A stretch of DNA of 64,000 bases from an uncultured Oscillospiraceae bacterium (GCA_947627715.1 CANQXK010000007.1:1-64000), one strand, 5' to 3'. Counted from the first letter of the stretch, positions 26,376-34,963 are shown. Notes: generated by a model not told the origin, from the letters alone. Program-made: numbers and translations.

Positions 26376-27701
26376 TCACGGACTGCGGATGGAGCGCACG
26401 CCGTAAACGGCCGCCACGCTGCGGTTGACCCAGAAATCCGCCTGATTGGAGATGTCCCACAGGCCCCACACGGGGGAGTACTGGCTGTCGGACGTGACCC
26501 GGTCCACCACAAGGTCAGTCTCCCCGGCGGCGATCAGCGCCTCGATCTGCCTGTCGCGGGCCGCCACGGCCGTGTGGGTCTCCCAGACGGCCCGGACGCC
26601 GCCCGTTACGCTCACGGCGGCGGCCAATGCCAGCGCCAGCGCCCCGGCGGCAACGGCGCACAGGGCGGCGCGGCCCCGCCGCGCAAGCTCCGGCGCCAGG
26701 ACGGCGACGGCCAGGATGAGCAGCGCCGCCGTGGTGCAAAAGCACCTCTCCGGGTAGTATTCCGCGGCGGCCATCATGAAATTTGCCGCCGCCGCGCCGG
26801 CGGCGAAGAGGGCGGAGCACCAAAGCGCCTCCTTCCGGCACCGGGACAGCAGCGCCAGGATCATGGCGGCGGCCCACGCCAGGACCAGGACCGTGCCCCA
26901 GCGCCAGAGCATATCCCAGGCCCGCTCAAAGCCCTCCGCCAGCGCCTCCAGCCGCAGTCCCCCCATCTTCACGCTCCGCTCGGCGGGACAGGAGAGAAGG
27001 GCGAGATACCCCGCCGCCCCGGAGGCCACCGGCAGCCAGAGCCAAGTGCGCAGGGACTGGCGCTTTACGAGCTTTCCCAAAAGGAGAAACGCCGCGCCCA
27101 GGCCCACGCAGACGAAGGATGTCACCTCCGTCCAGCAGCCCACGGCCGCGGCCAGAAGGCAGAAAAGGAGCTTCTTCCACGCCGCCCCCATGGGGCGCGC
27201 GTCAAAGCGGAATCTGGCCGCGAAGGGCCACAGGAAAAGAAGCCCCAGGGCGACGGCCCAGGAGTAGTTGAAGGCCCCCGTCTGCCACAGATACGTCTGT
27301 CCCAGGGCGGGGGTGAAATGCCAGAGGGCCAGGGCCACGGACGCCAAAAGGGCGGCGCTCCCCTCTCCCCTGCCGGCGGCCATGGCGTAGACGGCGGCGA
27401 TCAGGGCCGCAGTCACCGTGGCGTTGACAAGGTTGAACACCGCCTTGGGCAGGAGCATGAAGAGCTGGTCCAGCCCGTGGCAGAGAAGCCGCCCGTTGAT
27501 GTTGGTGGCGTGGATGGCCATGGAGGGGATGATGTCCCACACGGACCTGAGCGGCTCCTTGGTCACCAGCTGGAGCTTGTAGACAAAGTCGTCCTCCACG
27601 TAGTGGGTGAGGAAATTGAGCGCCAGCGCGAAGCCCCAGACGAGGGCCAGCACCGTCCACAGGGCCGCGCGGGAGCGGTCCAGCCGTTTCAGTCTGTCCA
27701 T
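26376..27701 (-). CDS. Polytopic membrane protein, DUF6056-like
   Basis: A 441-residue integral membrane protein with about ten hydrophobic segments and an early FLTHYVEDDFVYKL loop, as in DUF6056/GtrII-like proteins that may transfer lipid-linked sugars. Conserved with its paralogue at 33493-34815: NGRLLCHG/NGRLISHG, LWQTGAFNYSWA/LWQLGSVNYLWA, TEVTSF and EYYPERCFCTTAALL/SYYPERCFCTTAALL. Acidic residues after the first helix suggest a GT-C-type active site. Catalysis is inference. GGGAGGG precedes the ATG. Confidence 0.65.
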   Translation of the reverse strand: MDRLKRLDRSRAALWTVLALVWGFALALNFLTHYVEDDFVYKLQLVTKEPLRSVWDIIPSMAIHATNINGRLLCHGLDQLFMLLPKAVFNLVNATVTAALIAAVYAMAAGRGEGSAALLASVALALWHFTPALGQTYLWQTGAFNYSWAVALGLLFLWPFAARFRFDARPMGAAWKKLLFCLLAAAVGCWTEVTSFVCVGLGAAFLLLGKLVKRQSLRTWLWLPVASGAAGYLALLSCPAERSVKMGGLRLEALAEGFERAWDMLWRWGTVLVLAWAAAMILALLSRCRKEALWCSALFAAGAAAANFMMAAAEYYPERCFCTTAALLILAVAVLAPELARRGRAALCAVAAGALALALAAAVSVTGGVRAVWETHTAVAARDRQIEALIAAGETDLVVDRVTSDSQYSPVWGLWDISNQADFWVNRSVAAVYGVRSIRSP

Positions 27702-27714
27702 CGCGCCCTCCCTC

Positions 27715-28167
27715 TCACTTTCCGCTTTTGTTCCGCTGGGCGAACGCGAAGAAGCGTTGGCCGATGTAGTTGAGCACCACGAAGATCCCCATTCCGGCCA
27801 GCATGGCCACGTTGTCCCGGACCTTCTGGGACGCGCCGGAGAGGATGAGCCTCACCAGGGGGCGCGCCGCGCCGTAGGCGATGAGGTAGCACACGGTGAT
27901 CTCCAGCACGAACCGCACCAGCGTCCCCGCGCCCTTCTCCGTGTTTCGGAAGGTGAATCGCTTGTTGAGGAAGTAGCTGAGGATGCTGCCGAAGAAGTAG
28001 TTGGCGGCGGAGGAGATCCAGTAGTTCAAGTGCAGGAGATTGTAAAAGCCGAACATGATGGCGGTGCCGAACAGGGTGTTGACCACGCCTACAAGAATGA
28101 ACTTCAAAAAGGTCTTGTCGAAGAACGACGCGGCCAGGGCCTTGAGCTTCTCTCTCACGTCAGTCAC
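27715..28167 (-). CDS. GtrA-like membrane protein, second copy
   Basis: A 150-residue four-helix GtrA-family protein (FILVGVVNTLFGTAIMFG, SYFLNKRFTFRN, IGQRFFAF). It starts with GTG at 28167 and overlaps the stop of the upstream glycosyltransferase by 8 nt, the standard gtrB-gtrA coupling. Distinct from the copy at 24928-25380 (low visible identity), so each may serve one of the two glycosyltransferases. Confidence 0.85.
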   Translation of the reverse strand: MTDVREKLKALAASFFDKTFLKFILVGVVNTLFGTAIMFGFYNLLHLNYWISSAANYFFGSILSYFLNKRFTFRNTEKGAGTLVRFVLEITVCYLIAYGAARPLVRLILSGASQKVRDNVAMLAGMGIFVVLNYIGQRFFAFAQRNKSGK

Positions 28168-29077
28168 CGCACTCTCTGGAGATGATGTACCGGGGCCTGC
28201 CCAGGCTCTGCCGGAAGACGCGGCCCAGGTAGTAGCCCGCGATCCCCAGGCACAAAAGCCCGCAGGCGGCGGCTAAAAGCCCCATGACACCCAGGAACAC
28301 CAGCCACCCGTCCGCGTCATATCCCACAACGGCGTACAAAATGCCGGTGACGACGGCGACGGCGGCGAAAAGCGCCCCGAAGACCGTGGCCAACTGCATG
28401 GGCGCGGCGGAGAAGGCCGTGACGGAGGAGACGGCGTAGCGGGCCAGGGAGCGGAAGGACCACTTGGACTCCCCCGCCTCCCGCTGGGCCACGTCAAACG
28501 CCACCTCGGCCCGCCGGAAGCCCACAAAGGCGGTGAGGCCCCGGAAAAAGACGTCCTCCTCCGGGAGGGCCAGGAGCGCGTCCACCACCTTGCGGTCCAT
28601 GAGCTTAAAGTCGGAGGACCGCTTCATGTCAAGCTTGGCAAGCCTGCTGATCACCGCGTAAAAGGCGCCCGCGCAAAGCCTGTGGAGGCCGGACTCCTCC
28701 CCCCGGTCGCGCTTGACGCCCTCCACCACCTCAAAGCCCTGTTCCCAGAGCGCCGCCATCTCCGGCAGCATCGCCGGCGGGTGCTGGAGGTCGCAGTCCA
28801 TCACCGCCACGCACGCCCCCCTGGCCTTGGCAAGCCCGGCGAACACCGCCCGGTCCTTGCCGAAGTTGCGGGAGAAGGAGACGCCCCGGACGCATTTGTC
28901 CGCCTCATGGGCGCGGAGGATGGCCTCCCAGGTGCCGTCCCTGGAGCCGTCGTCCACAAAAATAAGCTCGTAGGGGATGTCCGCCCCCCGCAGCACCGCG
29001 GCGACGGCGGAGGCGGCCTTCTCCACCATGGCCTCCTCGTTGAAGGCCGGTATCACAACAGAAAGAAGCCTGTCCAT
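28160..29077 (-). CDS. GtrB-like family 2 glycosyltransferase
   Basis: Bactoprenol glycosyltransferase of the GtrB/YfdH type: 305 residues with VVIPAFNEEAMV, VDDGSRDGTW and MDCDLQHPP, followed by two C-terminal membrane helices (about 225-250 and 258-285). It would make the lipid-linked sugar for the downstream GtrA and DUF6056 proteins. First gene of the operon; AGAGGGA precedes the ATG. Promoter with an overlapping palindrome at 29183-29231. Confidence 0.9.
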   Translation of the reverse strand: MDRLLSVVIPAFNEEAMVEKAASAVAAVLRGADIPYELIFVDDGSRDGTWEAILRAHEADKCVRGVSFSRNFGKDRAVFAGLAKARGACVAVMDCDLQHPPAMLPEMAALWEQGFEVVEGVKRDRGEESGLHRLCAGAFYAVISRLAKLDMKRSSDFKLMDRKVVDALLALPEEDVFFRGLTAFVGFRRAEVAFDVAQREAGESKWSFRSLARYAVSSVTAFSAAPMQLATVFGALFAAVAVVTGILYAVVGYDADGWLVFLGVMGLLAAACGLLCLGIAGYYLGRVFRQSLGRPRYIISRECGD

Positions 29078-29134
29078 GCTCTGTCCCTCTTTCTTTAACT
29101 CGATCGCTTCACGCGCTCAGATCATATTCGCCAT

Positions 29135-29169
29135 GTTTCGCGGTTCCGCCCGCCGGGCGGGAGCGAAAC
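29135..29169 (-). other. Leader hairpin of the glycosylation operon
   Basis: GTTTCGC/GCGAAAC arms with an inner CCGCCC/GGGCGG stem form a strong hairpin in the roughly 110-nt leader of the GtrB gene. No T-tract follows, so it is not an obvious attenuator. Confidence 0.5.
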
Positions 29170-29182
29170 GGCTTAAAATCAT

Positions 29183-29231
29183 ATAATATCCGCATTGAGG
29201 ATATTATACTACAGTTTTCCCGCCGGCGCAA
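29183..29231 (-). promoter_or_regulatory. Promoter and palindromic operator of the glycosylation operon
   Basis: On the minus strand TTGCGC and TATAAT are separated by 17 nt (29203-29231). A perfect 9-bp inverted repeat, ATAATATCC/GGATATTAT with a 7-nt spacer (29183-29207), covers the -10 box and the start site, the position of a repressor operator. Confidence 0.6.
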
Positions 29232-29249
29232 GAGGGGGACGGCGGGAGG

Positions 29250-30575
29250 TCACTCCTCCTTCTCCCCCCGCTGGCGGATGACGAGGCGGATGGGGGTGCC
29301 CTCAAACCCGAAGGCGGCGCGGATCTGATTCTCCAGATACCGCTGGTAGGAGAAGTGGAAAAGCTCCGTGTCGTTGCAGAAGATCACAAACGTGGGGGGC
29401 GCCACGGACACCTGGGTCATGTAGAAGATCTTCAACCGCCTGCCCTTGTCCGTGGGCGGCTGGACCCGCGCCTGGGCGTCGCTGAGGACGTTGTTCAAAA
29501 GCCCCGTGGTGACGCGCCGGTTGGCCTGCTCGTGGGCCTTCCGGGCGATCTCAAAGAGCTTGTCCACCCGCTGGCCCGTGAGGGCGGAGACGAAGAGGAT
29601 GGGCGCGTAGGGCATAAAGCTCAGGTCCCGGCGGATGTCCGCCTTCTGCCGGTCCATGGTCTTGCCGTCCTTCTCCACCAGGTCCCACTTGTTGACCAAA
29701 ATGACGCTGGCACGCCCCGCCTCGTGGGCCAGGCCCGCCACCTTGGTGTCCTGCTCGGTGACGCCGTCCCTGGCGTCCAGCATGATGAGGCACACGTCGG
29801 CCCGCTCAATGGCGAGCTTTGCGCGCATGACGGAGAACTTCTCCACCCGCTCCTCCACCTTCGACTTGCGGCGGATGCCGGCGGTGTCGATGAGGACGAA
29901 CCTGCCCTGCGCGTTTTCAAAGGGCGTGTCCACCGCGTCCCTGGTGGTCCCGGCAAGGTCGGAGACGATGACCCGCTCCTCCCCCAGGATCCTGTTGACC
30001 ATGGAGCTTTTGCCCACGTTGGGCTTGCCGATGAAGGCCAGCTTCACCGCGCCGCCGTCCGTCTCCTCCTCCTGTTCCGGGGGGAAATGCTTCAGGCACT
30101 CGTCCAGGACGTCGCCGGTGCCGTGGCCGTGGAGGGCAGAGAGGGCCACGGGGTCCCCCAGGCCCAGGGCGTAAAACTCGTAGATCTCCGGGTCCACGGG
30201 ACCCACGGAGTCCATCTTGTTCACCGCCAGGATCACGGGCTTGCCGCTCCTCTGGAGCATATCCGCCACCTCCTGGTCGGCGGCGGTGACGCCGGAGCGG
30301 ATGTCGCACACGAAGATGATGACCGTGGCCGCGTCAATGGCGATCAGCGCCTGCTCCCGCATAAAGGTCAAGATCTCGCTGTCGGTGCGCGGCTCGATGC
30401 CGCCGGTGTCCACGATGTCGAAGCTCCTGCCCGCCCACTCGCATTTGGCGTAGAGCCGGTCGCGGGTGACGCCGGGGGTATCCTCCACGATGCTGAGGCG
30501 CTGGCCCGCCAGCCTGTTGAAAAGAAGGCTTTTCCCCACATTGGGCCGCCCCACGATAGCTACTAAAGGTCTCAT
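29250..30575 (-). CDS. der: Ribosome biogenesis GTPase Der (EngA)
   Basis: Double-GTPase needed for 50S assembly. Two G domains are seen, the first with GRPNVGKS at residues 9-16 and DTPGVT, the second with GKPNVGKSS, DLAGTTRD and NKWD, then a KH-like C-terminal domain. The start is ATG at 30575, with GGAGG 5 nt upstream; a TTG four codons earlier lies inside that site. 441 residues, standard. It is downstream of the P-loop kinase and the DUF512 gene; plsY and gpsA, common next neighbours, are absent. Confidence 0.97.
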   Translation of the reverse strand: MRPLVAIVGRPNVGKSLLFNRLAGQRLSIVEDTPGVTRDRLYAKCEWAGRSFDIVDTGGIEPRTDSEILTFMREQALIAIDAATVIIFVCDIRSGVTAADQEVADMLQRSGKPVILAVNKMDSVGPVDPEIYEFYALGLGDPVALSALHGHGTGDVLDECLKHFPPEQEEETDGGAVKLAFIGKPNVGKSSMVNRILGEERVIVSDLAGTTRDAVDTPFENAQGRFVLIDTAGIRRKSKVEERVEKFSVMRAKLAIERADVCLIMLDARDGVTEQDTKVAGLAHEAGRASVILVNKWDLVEKDGKTMDRQKADIRRDLSFMPYAPILFVSALTGQRVDKLFEIARKAHEQANRRVTTGLLNNVLSDAQARVQPPTDKGRRLKIFYMTQVSVAPPTFVIFCNDTELFHFSYQRYLENQIRAAFGFEGTPIRLVIRQRGEKEE

Positions 30576-30590
30576 GTGTACCTCCAAGAA

Positions 30591-31124
30591 TTAAGCTGAT
30601 GATTTTATAACTTTTATCATTTCATCCACAATGCTTTCCAAACTCTGTGCCCCGTCGATCACGTAGTCCGACGAGGGACGTATATCCTTCAGCATTTGCA
30701 CATAGGCGACGCGGGCATATATCAAATACATCTCCATATCACCGCGAATTTCGTCGGCGGTGGCATCCTGAAAATCCCGCAGCACTCTTCTCGCCATAGC
30801 TATATCTAAGGGTGTATCAATGAACACGGCGGTGTCGATATACTTTTTGATCCTGTCGTTGCGATACGCGAACGGATAGTCCAGCAACAAGGTATCGTAC
30901 CGCCCACTATCCCTGATCGCGAGAATATCCTTCTCCAACGGACTCAGGTCCCACACCTGATAATCCGCGCCATCCATGACCCATTGATAAAAGTTCTCGA
31001 CCTCGCCGTCAAAGGAATAATCGTCAAAATAGAGCGCCGCAGTCCTGGGCAGCCGGTTTTTGATCTCATGGACCACCGTGGTCTTCCCACCCGCCGTGAC
31101 CGCGGCAATGGCGATTACTTTCAT
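30591..31124 (-). CDS. P-loop nucleoside-kinase-like protein
   Basis: A 177-residue P-loop protein resembling uridine kinase. Walker A is AAVTAGGKTT (7-16), followed by the DDYSFDGEVENFYQW lid region and RRVLRDFQDATADE. Substrate not known. The start is ATG at 31124 (AGAGG 5 nt upstream); a GTG two codons earlier is in the same frame. Base composition is clearly lower in G+C than all neighbours, and it splits the DUF512-der pair often adjacent in Clostridia, so it looks acquired. 15 nt separate it from der. Confidence 0.7.
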   Translation of the reverse strand: MKVIAIAAVTAGGKTTVVHEIKNRLPRTAALYFDDYSFDGEVENFYQWVMDGADYQVWDLSPLEKDILAIRDSGRYDTLLLDYPFAYRNDRIKKYIDTAVFIDTPLDIAMARRVLRDFQDATADEIRGDMEMYLIYARVAYVQMLKDIRPSSDYVIDGAQSLESIVDEMIKVIKSSA

Positions 31125-31133
31125 AGTCACCTC

Positions 31134-32441
31134 TCACCCCAAAAACACCTTCAAAAGTTCCTCTCCCCCGTTGTCCATGGGGACCACCGGGACGCCCAGG
31201 GCCTTTTCCGCGTCCTCCAGGGTCACGTCGTCCAAAAAGACGCTCTCCCCGTCCCGGAGCATACGGTTGGTGATGTACACCCGCTCCCCCAGGTCGCGGC
31301 CCCGGAGCTGGGCGATCAGGTCCCGGCCGGTGATTAGGCCCGCCACGTCGATGGTGCGGCCGAAAAAGTCGTTGACGATGGGGACGATCTCCACCCGGAT
31401 GCCGGGGAATTTCTCCCTCGCCAGCTCCCGAAGCCCGGTGAGCGTCCCGGCGGCGGAGACCCCCGTGGCGATAACCGCGCGGGTGCCTCTCTCCGGCCCC
31501 GGCGCGTCCTCCAGGGCGTTCTCAAACTCGGTTTGCAGGAGCCTCAGCATCCCCACGCCGTTTTCAAGCTGGGGGTAGCCCTCGTAAAACGCCTCCTCCG
31601 GCACGGGAAGGCCGGCCTTGAGATACAGCTCGTCCGAGCAGAAGAAGATGCGGCTGCCGCGCCGCTTTAAACATTTCTCCCCGAACGCCTCCACCTGCCG
31701 GACAGTGCTCAGCGCCAGCTCCCGGTCAAAGGGCCGGAGGGGGTACAGCCCCTCCCGGAATTTCGTCAGCCCCACGGGGATGACGGAGCAGCTGTGGACC
31801 TGGGGGGCCAGGCGCGAGAGCTTTTTCATGGTGCGCTCCAGCTCCCGCCCGTCGTTGAGGCCGGGACAGCAGACGATCTGGCAGTTCAGCTCGATCCCGG
31901 CGCGGGCGAATTTTTTCAAAATGTCGATGCCACGCCCGGCGTTCCTGTTCCCCAGCATCAGGCACCGCAGCTTAGGGTCCATGGTGTGGACGGACACGTT
32001 GATGGGGGAGATCTTCAGGTCGATGACCCGCTGTACCTCCCGCTTGCCCATGTTGGTGAGGGTGAGGTAGGAGCCTGTGAGGAACGAAAGCCGCACGTCG
32101 TCGTCCTTGAAGTAGAGAGTCTCCCTCATGCCGGGGGGCATCTGGTCCACGAAGCAGAAGACGCAGTTGTTGGCGCAGGAGCGCATCCCGTCCATGAGGT
32201 ACTCCTCGAACTCCAGCCCCGCGTCCTCCCCGGCCTCCTTGACGATCCGGGCGGTGAACGTCTCCCCGTCCCGCTCCACCGTGAAGGCGCTCTCCCGGTC
32301 GTAGGCGTAGTACATATAGTCCAGCACGTCGGCGACCCGGCGTCCGTCGATGGAGAGGAGCTTATCGCCGGGGCGAAGCCCCGCCTTCTCCGCCGGGGAG
32401 CCGGGCCGGACGGTCTTGATTCGATTGCGTTCTCCGGCCAT
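31134..32441 (-). CDS. PDZ/radical SAM/DUF512 protein
   Basis: A 435-residue protein of the DUF512 family common beside der in Clostridia. Order: a PDZ-like domain (RPGSPAEKAGLRPGDKLLSI), a radical SAM core with C89-x3-C93-x2-C96 (CANNCVFCFVDQMP), then DUF512 (about 230-435). Reaction unknown. The start is ATG at 32441; codons further upstream fall in a terminator hairpin and are rejected. No clear promoter was found between it and the hairpins upstream. Confidence 0.88.
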   Translation of the reverse strand: MAGERNRIKTVRPGSPAEKAGLRPGDKLLSIDGRRVADVLDYMYYAYDRESAFTVERDGETFTARIVKEAGEDAGLEFEEYLMDGMRSCANNCVFCFVDQMPPGMRETLYFKDDDVRLSFLTGSYLTLTNMGKREVQRVIDLKISPINVSVHTMDPKLRCLMLGNRNAGRGIDILKKFARAGIELNCQIVCCPGLNDGRELERTMKKLSRLAPQVHSCSVIPVGLTKFREGLYPLRPFDRELALSTVRQVEAFGEKCLKRRGSRIFFCSDELYLKAGLPVPEEAFYEGYPQLENGVGMLRLLQTEFENALEDAPGPERGTRAVIATGVSAAGTLTGLRELAREKFPGIRVEIVPIVNDFFGRTIDVAGLITGRDLIAQLRGRDLGERVYITNRMLRDGESVFLDDVTLEDAEKALGVPVVPMDNGGEELLKVFLG

Positions 32442-32464
32442 AGTGCCCTTCTCTCCCCCTTGAA

Positions 32465-32496
32465 CGAAAAACGGCGGGGCGACCCGCCGTTTTTCG
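32465..32496 (-). terminator. Perfect bidirectional terminator before the DUF512 gene
   Basis: A 14-bp perfect inverted repeat CGAAAAACGGCGGG/CCCGCCGTTTTTCG with a 4-nt loop, ending 24 nt before the DUF512 start. It ends upstream transcripts or acts as an attenuator. Confidence 0.75.
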
Positions 32497-32602
32497 CAGC
32501 AAATCAAAAACCTTACTTTTTAATGCTTTTCGCGGCGGCACGTACGCCGCGAAGATCCCTTTTTGGCAGGATAATGGCGAAGCCATTTTTCGCCAGTTTA
32601 CG

Positions 32603-32634
32603 AAAAAGCGGCGGGTAAGCCCCGCCGTTTTTTC
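32603..32634 (-). terminator. rpmF terminator
   Basis: On the minus strand a CGGCGGG/CCCGCCG stem followed by CTTTTTC, 12 nt after the rpmF stop. Confidence 0.8.
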
Positions 32635-32645
32635 CATGGTCAAAA

Positions 32646-32828
32646 TTACTCGTTCACAGATACGACTTCACGGCCGTTGTATGTGCCGCAGGCCTTGCAG
32701 GCTCTGTGGGGCAGATGAAGCTCGCCGCACTTGGGGCAAGCCACGAGACCGGGAACGCTCAGCTTCCAGTTGGAGCCGCGCCGCCTGTCTCTCCTCGCCT
32801 TGGACACTTTCCCCTTGGGTACCGCCAT
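32646..32828 (-). CDS. rpmF: 50S ribosomal protein L32
   Basis: A 60-residue ribosomal protein beginning [17 protein letters not shown] with the zinc-binding C-x2-C pairs CPKCG and CKACG. TTAGGAGGTG precedes the ATG. It follows the YceD gene by 21 nt, a gene pair conserved across bacteria. Confidence 0.97.
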   Translation of the reverse strand: MAVPKGKVSKARRDRRRGSNWKLSVPGLVACPKCGELHLPHRACKACGTYNGREVVSVNE

Positions 32829-32849
32829 AATGACACCTCCTAAGCTAAA

Positions 32850-33347
32850 TCATTCTCTCTCCAGAAGCTGCCGCAGGGCGGCCATTCTGGGATCAGGGTC
32901 CTCCCCGCAACCGCAGGGACCTTCGTTTAAATTTCTGCCGCATTTGGGGCACAGGCCCTTGCAGTCCTCCCTGCAAAGGATCCTGGGCTCAAAATTGAGG
33001 ATCAGCGTATCTCTGGCTATCTGCTCCAAGTCGGCCCAGCCGTCCTCCAGCAGATAATAATCCTCGTTGTCCTCATCCTCAAGCTCCTCGGCGAGGTACG
33101 CGGCCAGCTCTCTCCGAAGAGGCATCGGGAACTCCTTCAGGCACCGGGCGCACTGACAGAGCATATCCGCCTCGATGACGCCGGTGAGAGTGATGTGTCC
33201 CGCGTGGTTCTCGATGACGCCCTTCACGGTCACGGGCGTGAGGAACCTCAGCACCCCGTCAAAGGAGAGATCCGCGCTGTCCAGGACAAAGGAGAAGTCA
33301 AGCTTCTTTCCGGGAGAGGCGATAAGCTCACGAAGATCGGCCCTCAT
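32850..33347 (-). CDS. YceD-like DUF177 protein
   Basis: A 165-residue member of DUF177 (YceD), linked to 23S rRNA or ribosomal protein control and nearly always upstream of rpmF. Seen: the CARCLKEFPMPL segment and a C-terminal cysteine-rich part (CREDCKGLCPKCGRNLNEGPCGC is spread over about residues 135-157). AAGGAG precedes the ATG. It is driven by a consensus promoter at 33380-33408. Confidence 0.9.
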   Translation of the reverse strand: MRADLRELIASPGKKLDFSFVLDSADLSFDGVLRFLTPVTVKGVIENHAGHITLTGVIEADMLCQCARCLKEFPMPLRRELAAYLAEELEDEDNEDYYLLEDGWADLEQIARDTLILNFEPRILCREDCKGLCPKCGRNLNEGPCGCGEDPDPRMAALRQLLERE

Positions 33348-33379
33348 CCCGCATCACTCCTTCCAAGTCGCGCTTAGGT

Positions 33380-33408
33380 ATTATAAGCCATATGCGGGGG
33401 ATTGTCAA
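33380..33408 (-). promoter_or_regulatory. Consensus promoter of the YceD-rpmF operon
   Basis: TTGACA and TATAAT with exact 17-nt spacing on the minus strand, about 30 nt upstream of the coding start. Confidence 0.8.
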
Positions 33409-33492
33409 GAGTTTTTTGTCCGTGCGGGAGAATTATTTTAAGGGGCTTCCCCCTGCCGGGGCGCTATGCCGTCCGCCCTTTTCAAAGCGCGC

Positions 33493-34815
33493 TCACTGGC
33501 CGCTGATCCAGATGCCGTAGTAGGTGGAGATATAGTCGTTGGGCCACGCCATGGCGTCCTCCGTCAGGTCCGTGATGCCCCAGAAGGCGCTGTATTTTGT
33601 GGTGGGGCGGATGACCGGCACCGTGATCTCCTTCAGGCCCTCCGCCTTGGCCTGGGCGATATACTGTTCCCGCTGTTCAAAAGCCACGTGGGTGCACCAT
33701 ATGTCATAGGTCCCCACGACCAGCGAAAGCGCGGCGGCCACAACCAGCGCCGCCCCCAGGCCATCGCACAGCCACGCCCAGCCCGCCCGGCAAAGCGCCG
33801 GGGCCAGGATGGCGATGGCCGCCGCCAGCAGGGCGGCGGTGGTGCAGAAGCACCTCTCCGGGTAGTAGCTGGCGAAGGTCAGCATATAGTTCCCCACCAC
33901 GGCCCCAAAAGCCAGCGCCCCGGAGACGGCGAGCCTGTCCCGGTCGAGCCTCGCGGCGAGGCCCATGACGAAGGCCGCCGCCCAGACGCACAGGAGCAGA
34001 AGGCCGTCCTTTTGCAGGATCAGCGTGGCGTTTTCAAAGTTGAGGAGCAGGGTGGGCAGGGACAGCCCGGCGCTCTTGGCGTTCATCTCCGCGGGCATCA
34101 GCATCATCAGCAGATACCCCGCGCACGCAGCGCCGATGGGACATAAAAGCCAGGTGCGAAGGCTCTGCTTTTTGAAAAGCCGCCCCAGAAGGAGCATCAG
34201 CGCGGCCAGGAGGATGGCGATGAAGGACGTGACCTCCGCCCACATCCCCACAGGCACGGCCAGGACGCAGAAGACGATCTTCCGCCACAGCGCCGTCTCC
34301 CGCCTCCCGTCCATAAAATCGGAGATATAGGGCCGCAGGAACAGCGCCCCCGCCAAGAGCGCCCACAGGTAATTGACGGACCCCAACTGCCACAGGGCCA
34401 CCTGCCCGAATACCGGCATGAAAAACCACACGCCGCAGAAGAGGCAGGCCAGCAGCAGGGCGTTCCCCTCTTTTTTCCCGTTGGCCAACTTGTACATAAG
34501 GTAGATAAACCAGGTAAAGACCCCGGCGTTCACCACGTCGAACACAGGCTTTGGCCAGATCAGGAAGAGCTGTCCCAGCCCGTGGCTGATGAGGCGTCCG
34601 TTCATGCTGCCGGCGTGGGCGATCATGGAGGGGAACACGTCCCAGACGTGCTTTATCCACTGCTGGGTCTTGAAGTTCACCATGTAGGTGAAGTCGTCGG
34701 CGCAATAGGGCGTCAGGAGATTCAGCAGGAGCATAAAGGCCCCGATCCCGCCGAGGACCGTATAGACCGCCGCGCGGGAGGCGTTGAATCGTTTTAACTT
34801 CTCCAAAGCTTCCAT
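33493..34815 (-). CDS. Polytopic membrane protein, DUF6056-like, second copy
   Basis: A 440-residue integral membrane protein with about ten helices, paralogous to 26376-27701 (shared NGRL-SHG, LWQ-G--NY-WA, TEVTSF and YYPERCFCTTAALL). The start is ATG at 34815 (MEALEKLKRF), because the promoter occupies the region further upstream. It stands alone with its own promoter, 4.2 kb beyond the glycosylation operon, without a glycosyltransferase beside it. Function not established; a lipid-linked sugar transferase is possible. Confidence 0.65.
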   Translation of the reverse strand: MEALEKLKRFNASRAAVYTVLGGIGAFMLLLNLLTPYCADDFTYMVNFKTQQWIKHVWDVFPSMIAHAGSMNGRLISHGLGQLFLIWPKPVFDVVNAGVFTWFIYLMYKLANGKKEGNALLLACLFCGVWFFMPVFGQVALWQLGSVNYLWALLAGALFLRPYISDFMDGRRETALWRKIVFCVLAVPVGMWAEVTSFIAILLAALMLLLGRLFKKQSLRTWLLCPIGAACAGYLLMMLMPAEMNAKSAGLSLPTLLLNFENATLILQKDGLLLLCVWAAAFVMGLAARLDRDRLAVSGALAFGAVVGNYMLTFASYYPERCFCTTAALLAAAIAILAPALCRAGWAWLCDGLGAALVVAAALSLVVGTYDIWCTHVAFEQREQYIAQAKAEGLKEITVPVIRPTTKYSAFWGITDLTEDAMAWPNDYISTYYGIWISGQ

Positions 34816-34852
34816 CTCTTTTCCGCTGTTTCGTTCAGGTTTCGTAACCCGT

Positions 34853-34881
34853 ATTGTACCCGCCGCGCCGGGAGGTGTCAA
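34853..34881 (-). promoter_or_regulatory. Promoter of the second DUF6056-like gene
   Basis: TTGACA and TACAAT separated by 17 nt on the minus strand, about 40 nt before the ATG; it excludes an upstream start codon at 34881. Confidence 0.7.
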
Positions 34882-34963
34882 GAGCTTTTGGACGGCGGGG
34901 GGAGAAATCTTTCGCCGGAGAGGGCGAAAAAAGCAATTCTTTCTTTATTTCCCGGCGGCCATC

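Larger units (their letters stand above)
32442..32645. other. Hairpin-rich spacer between rpmF and the DUF512 gene
   Basis: Contains four inverted repeats: the two terminators listed separately, AATGGCTTCGCCATT around 32573-32587, and CGCGGCG/CGCCGCG at 32531-32551. No gene is supported; a short minus-strand frame crossing it is interrupted by these hairpins and has no ribosome site. Confidence 0.5.

Noticed and set aside
32362..32643. A 93-codon minus-strand frame over the rpmF-DUF512 spacer
   Set aside because: It is made of the two terminators and intervening hairpins, has no ribosome site and runs into the DUF512 gene out of frame.
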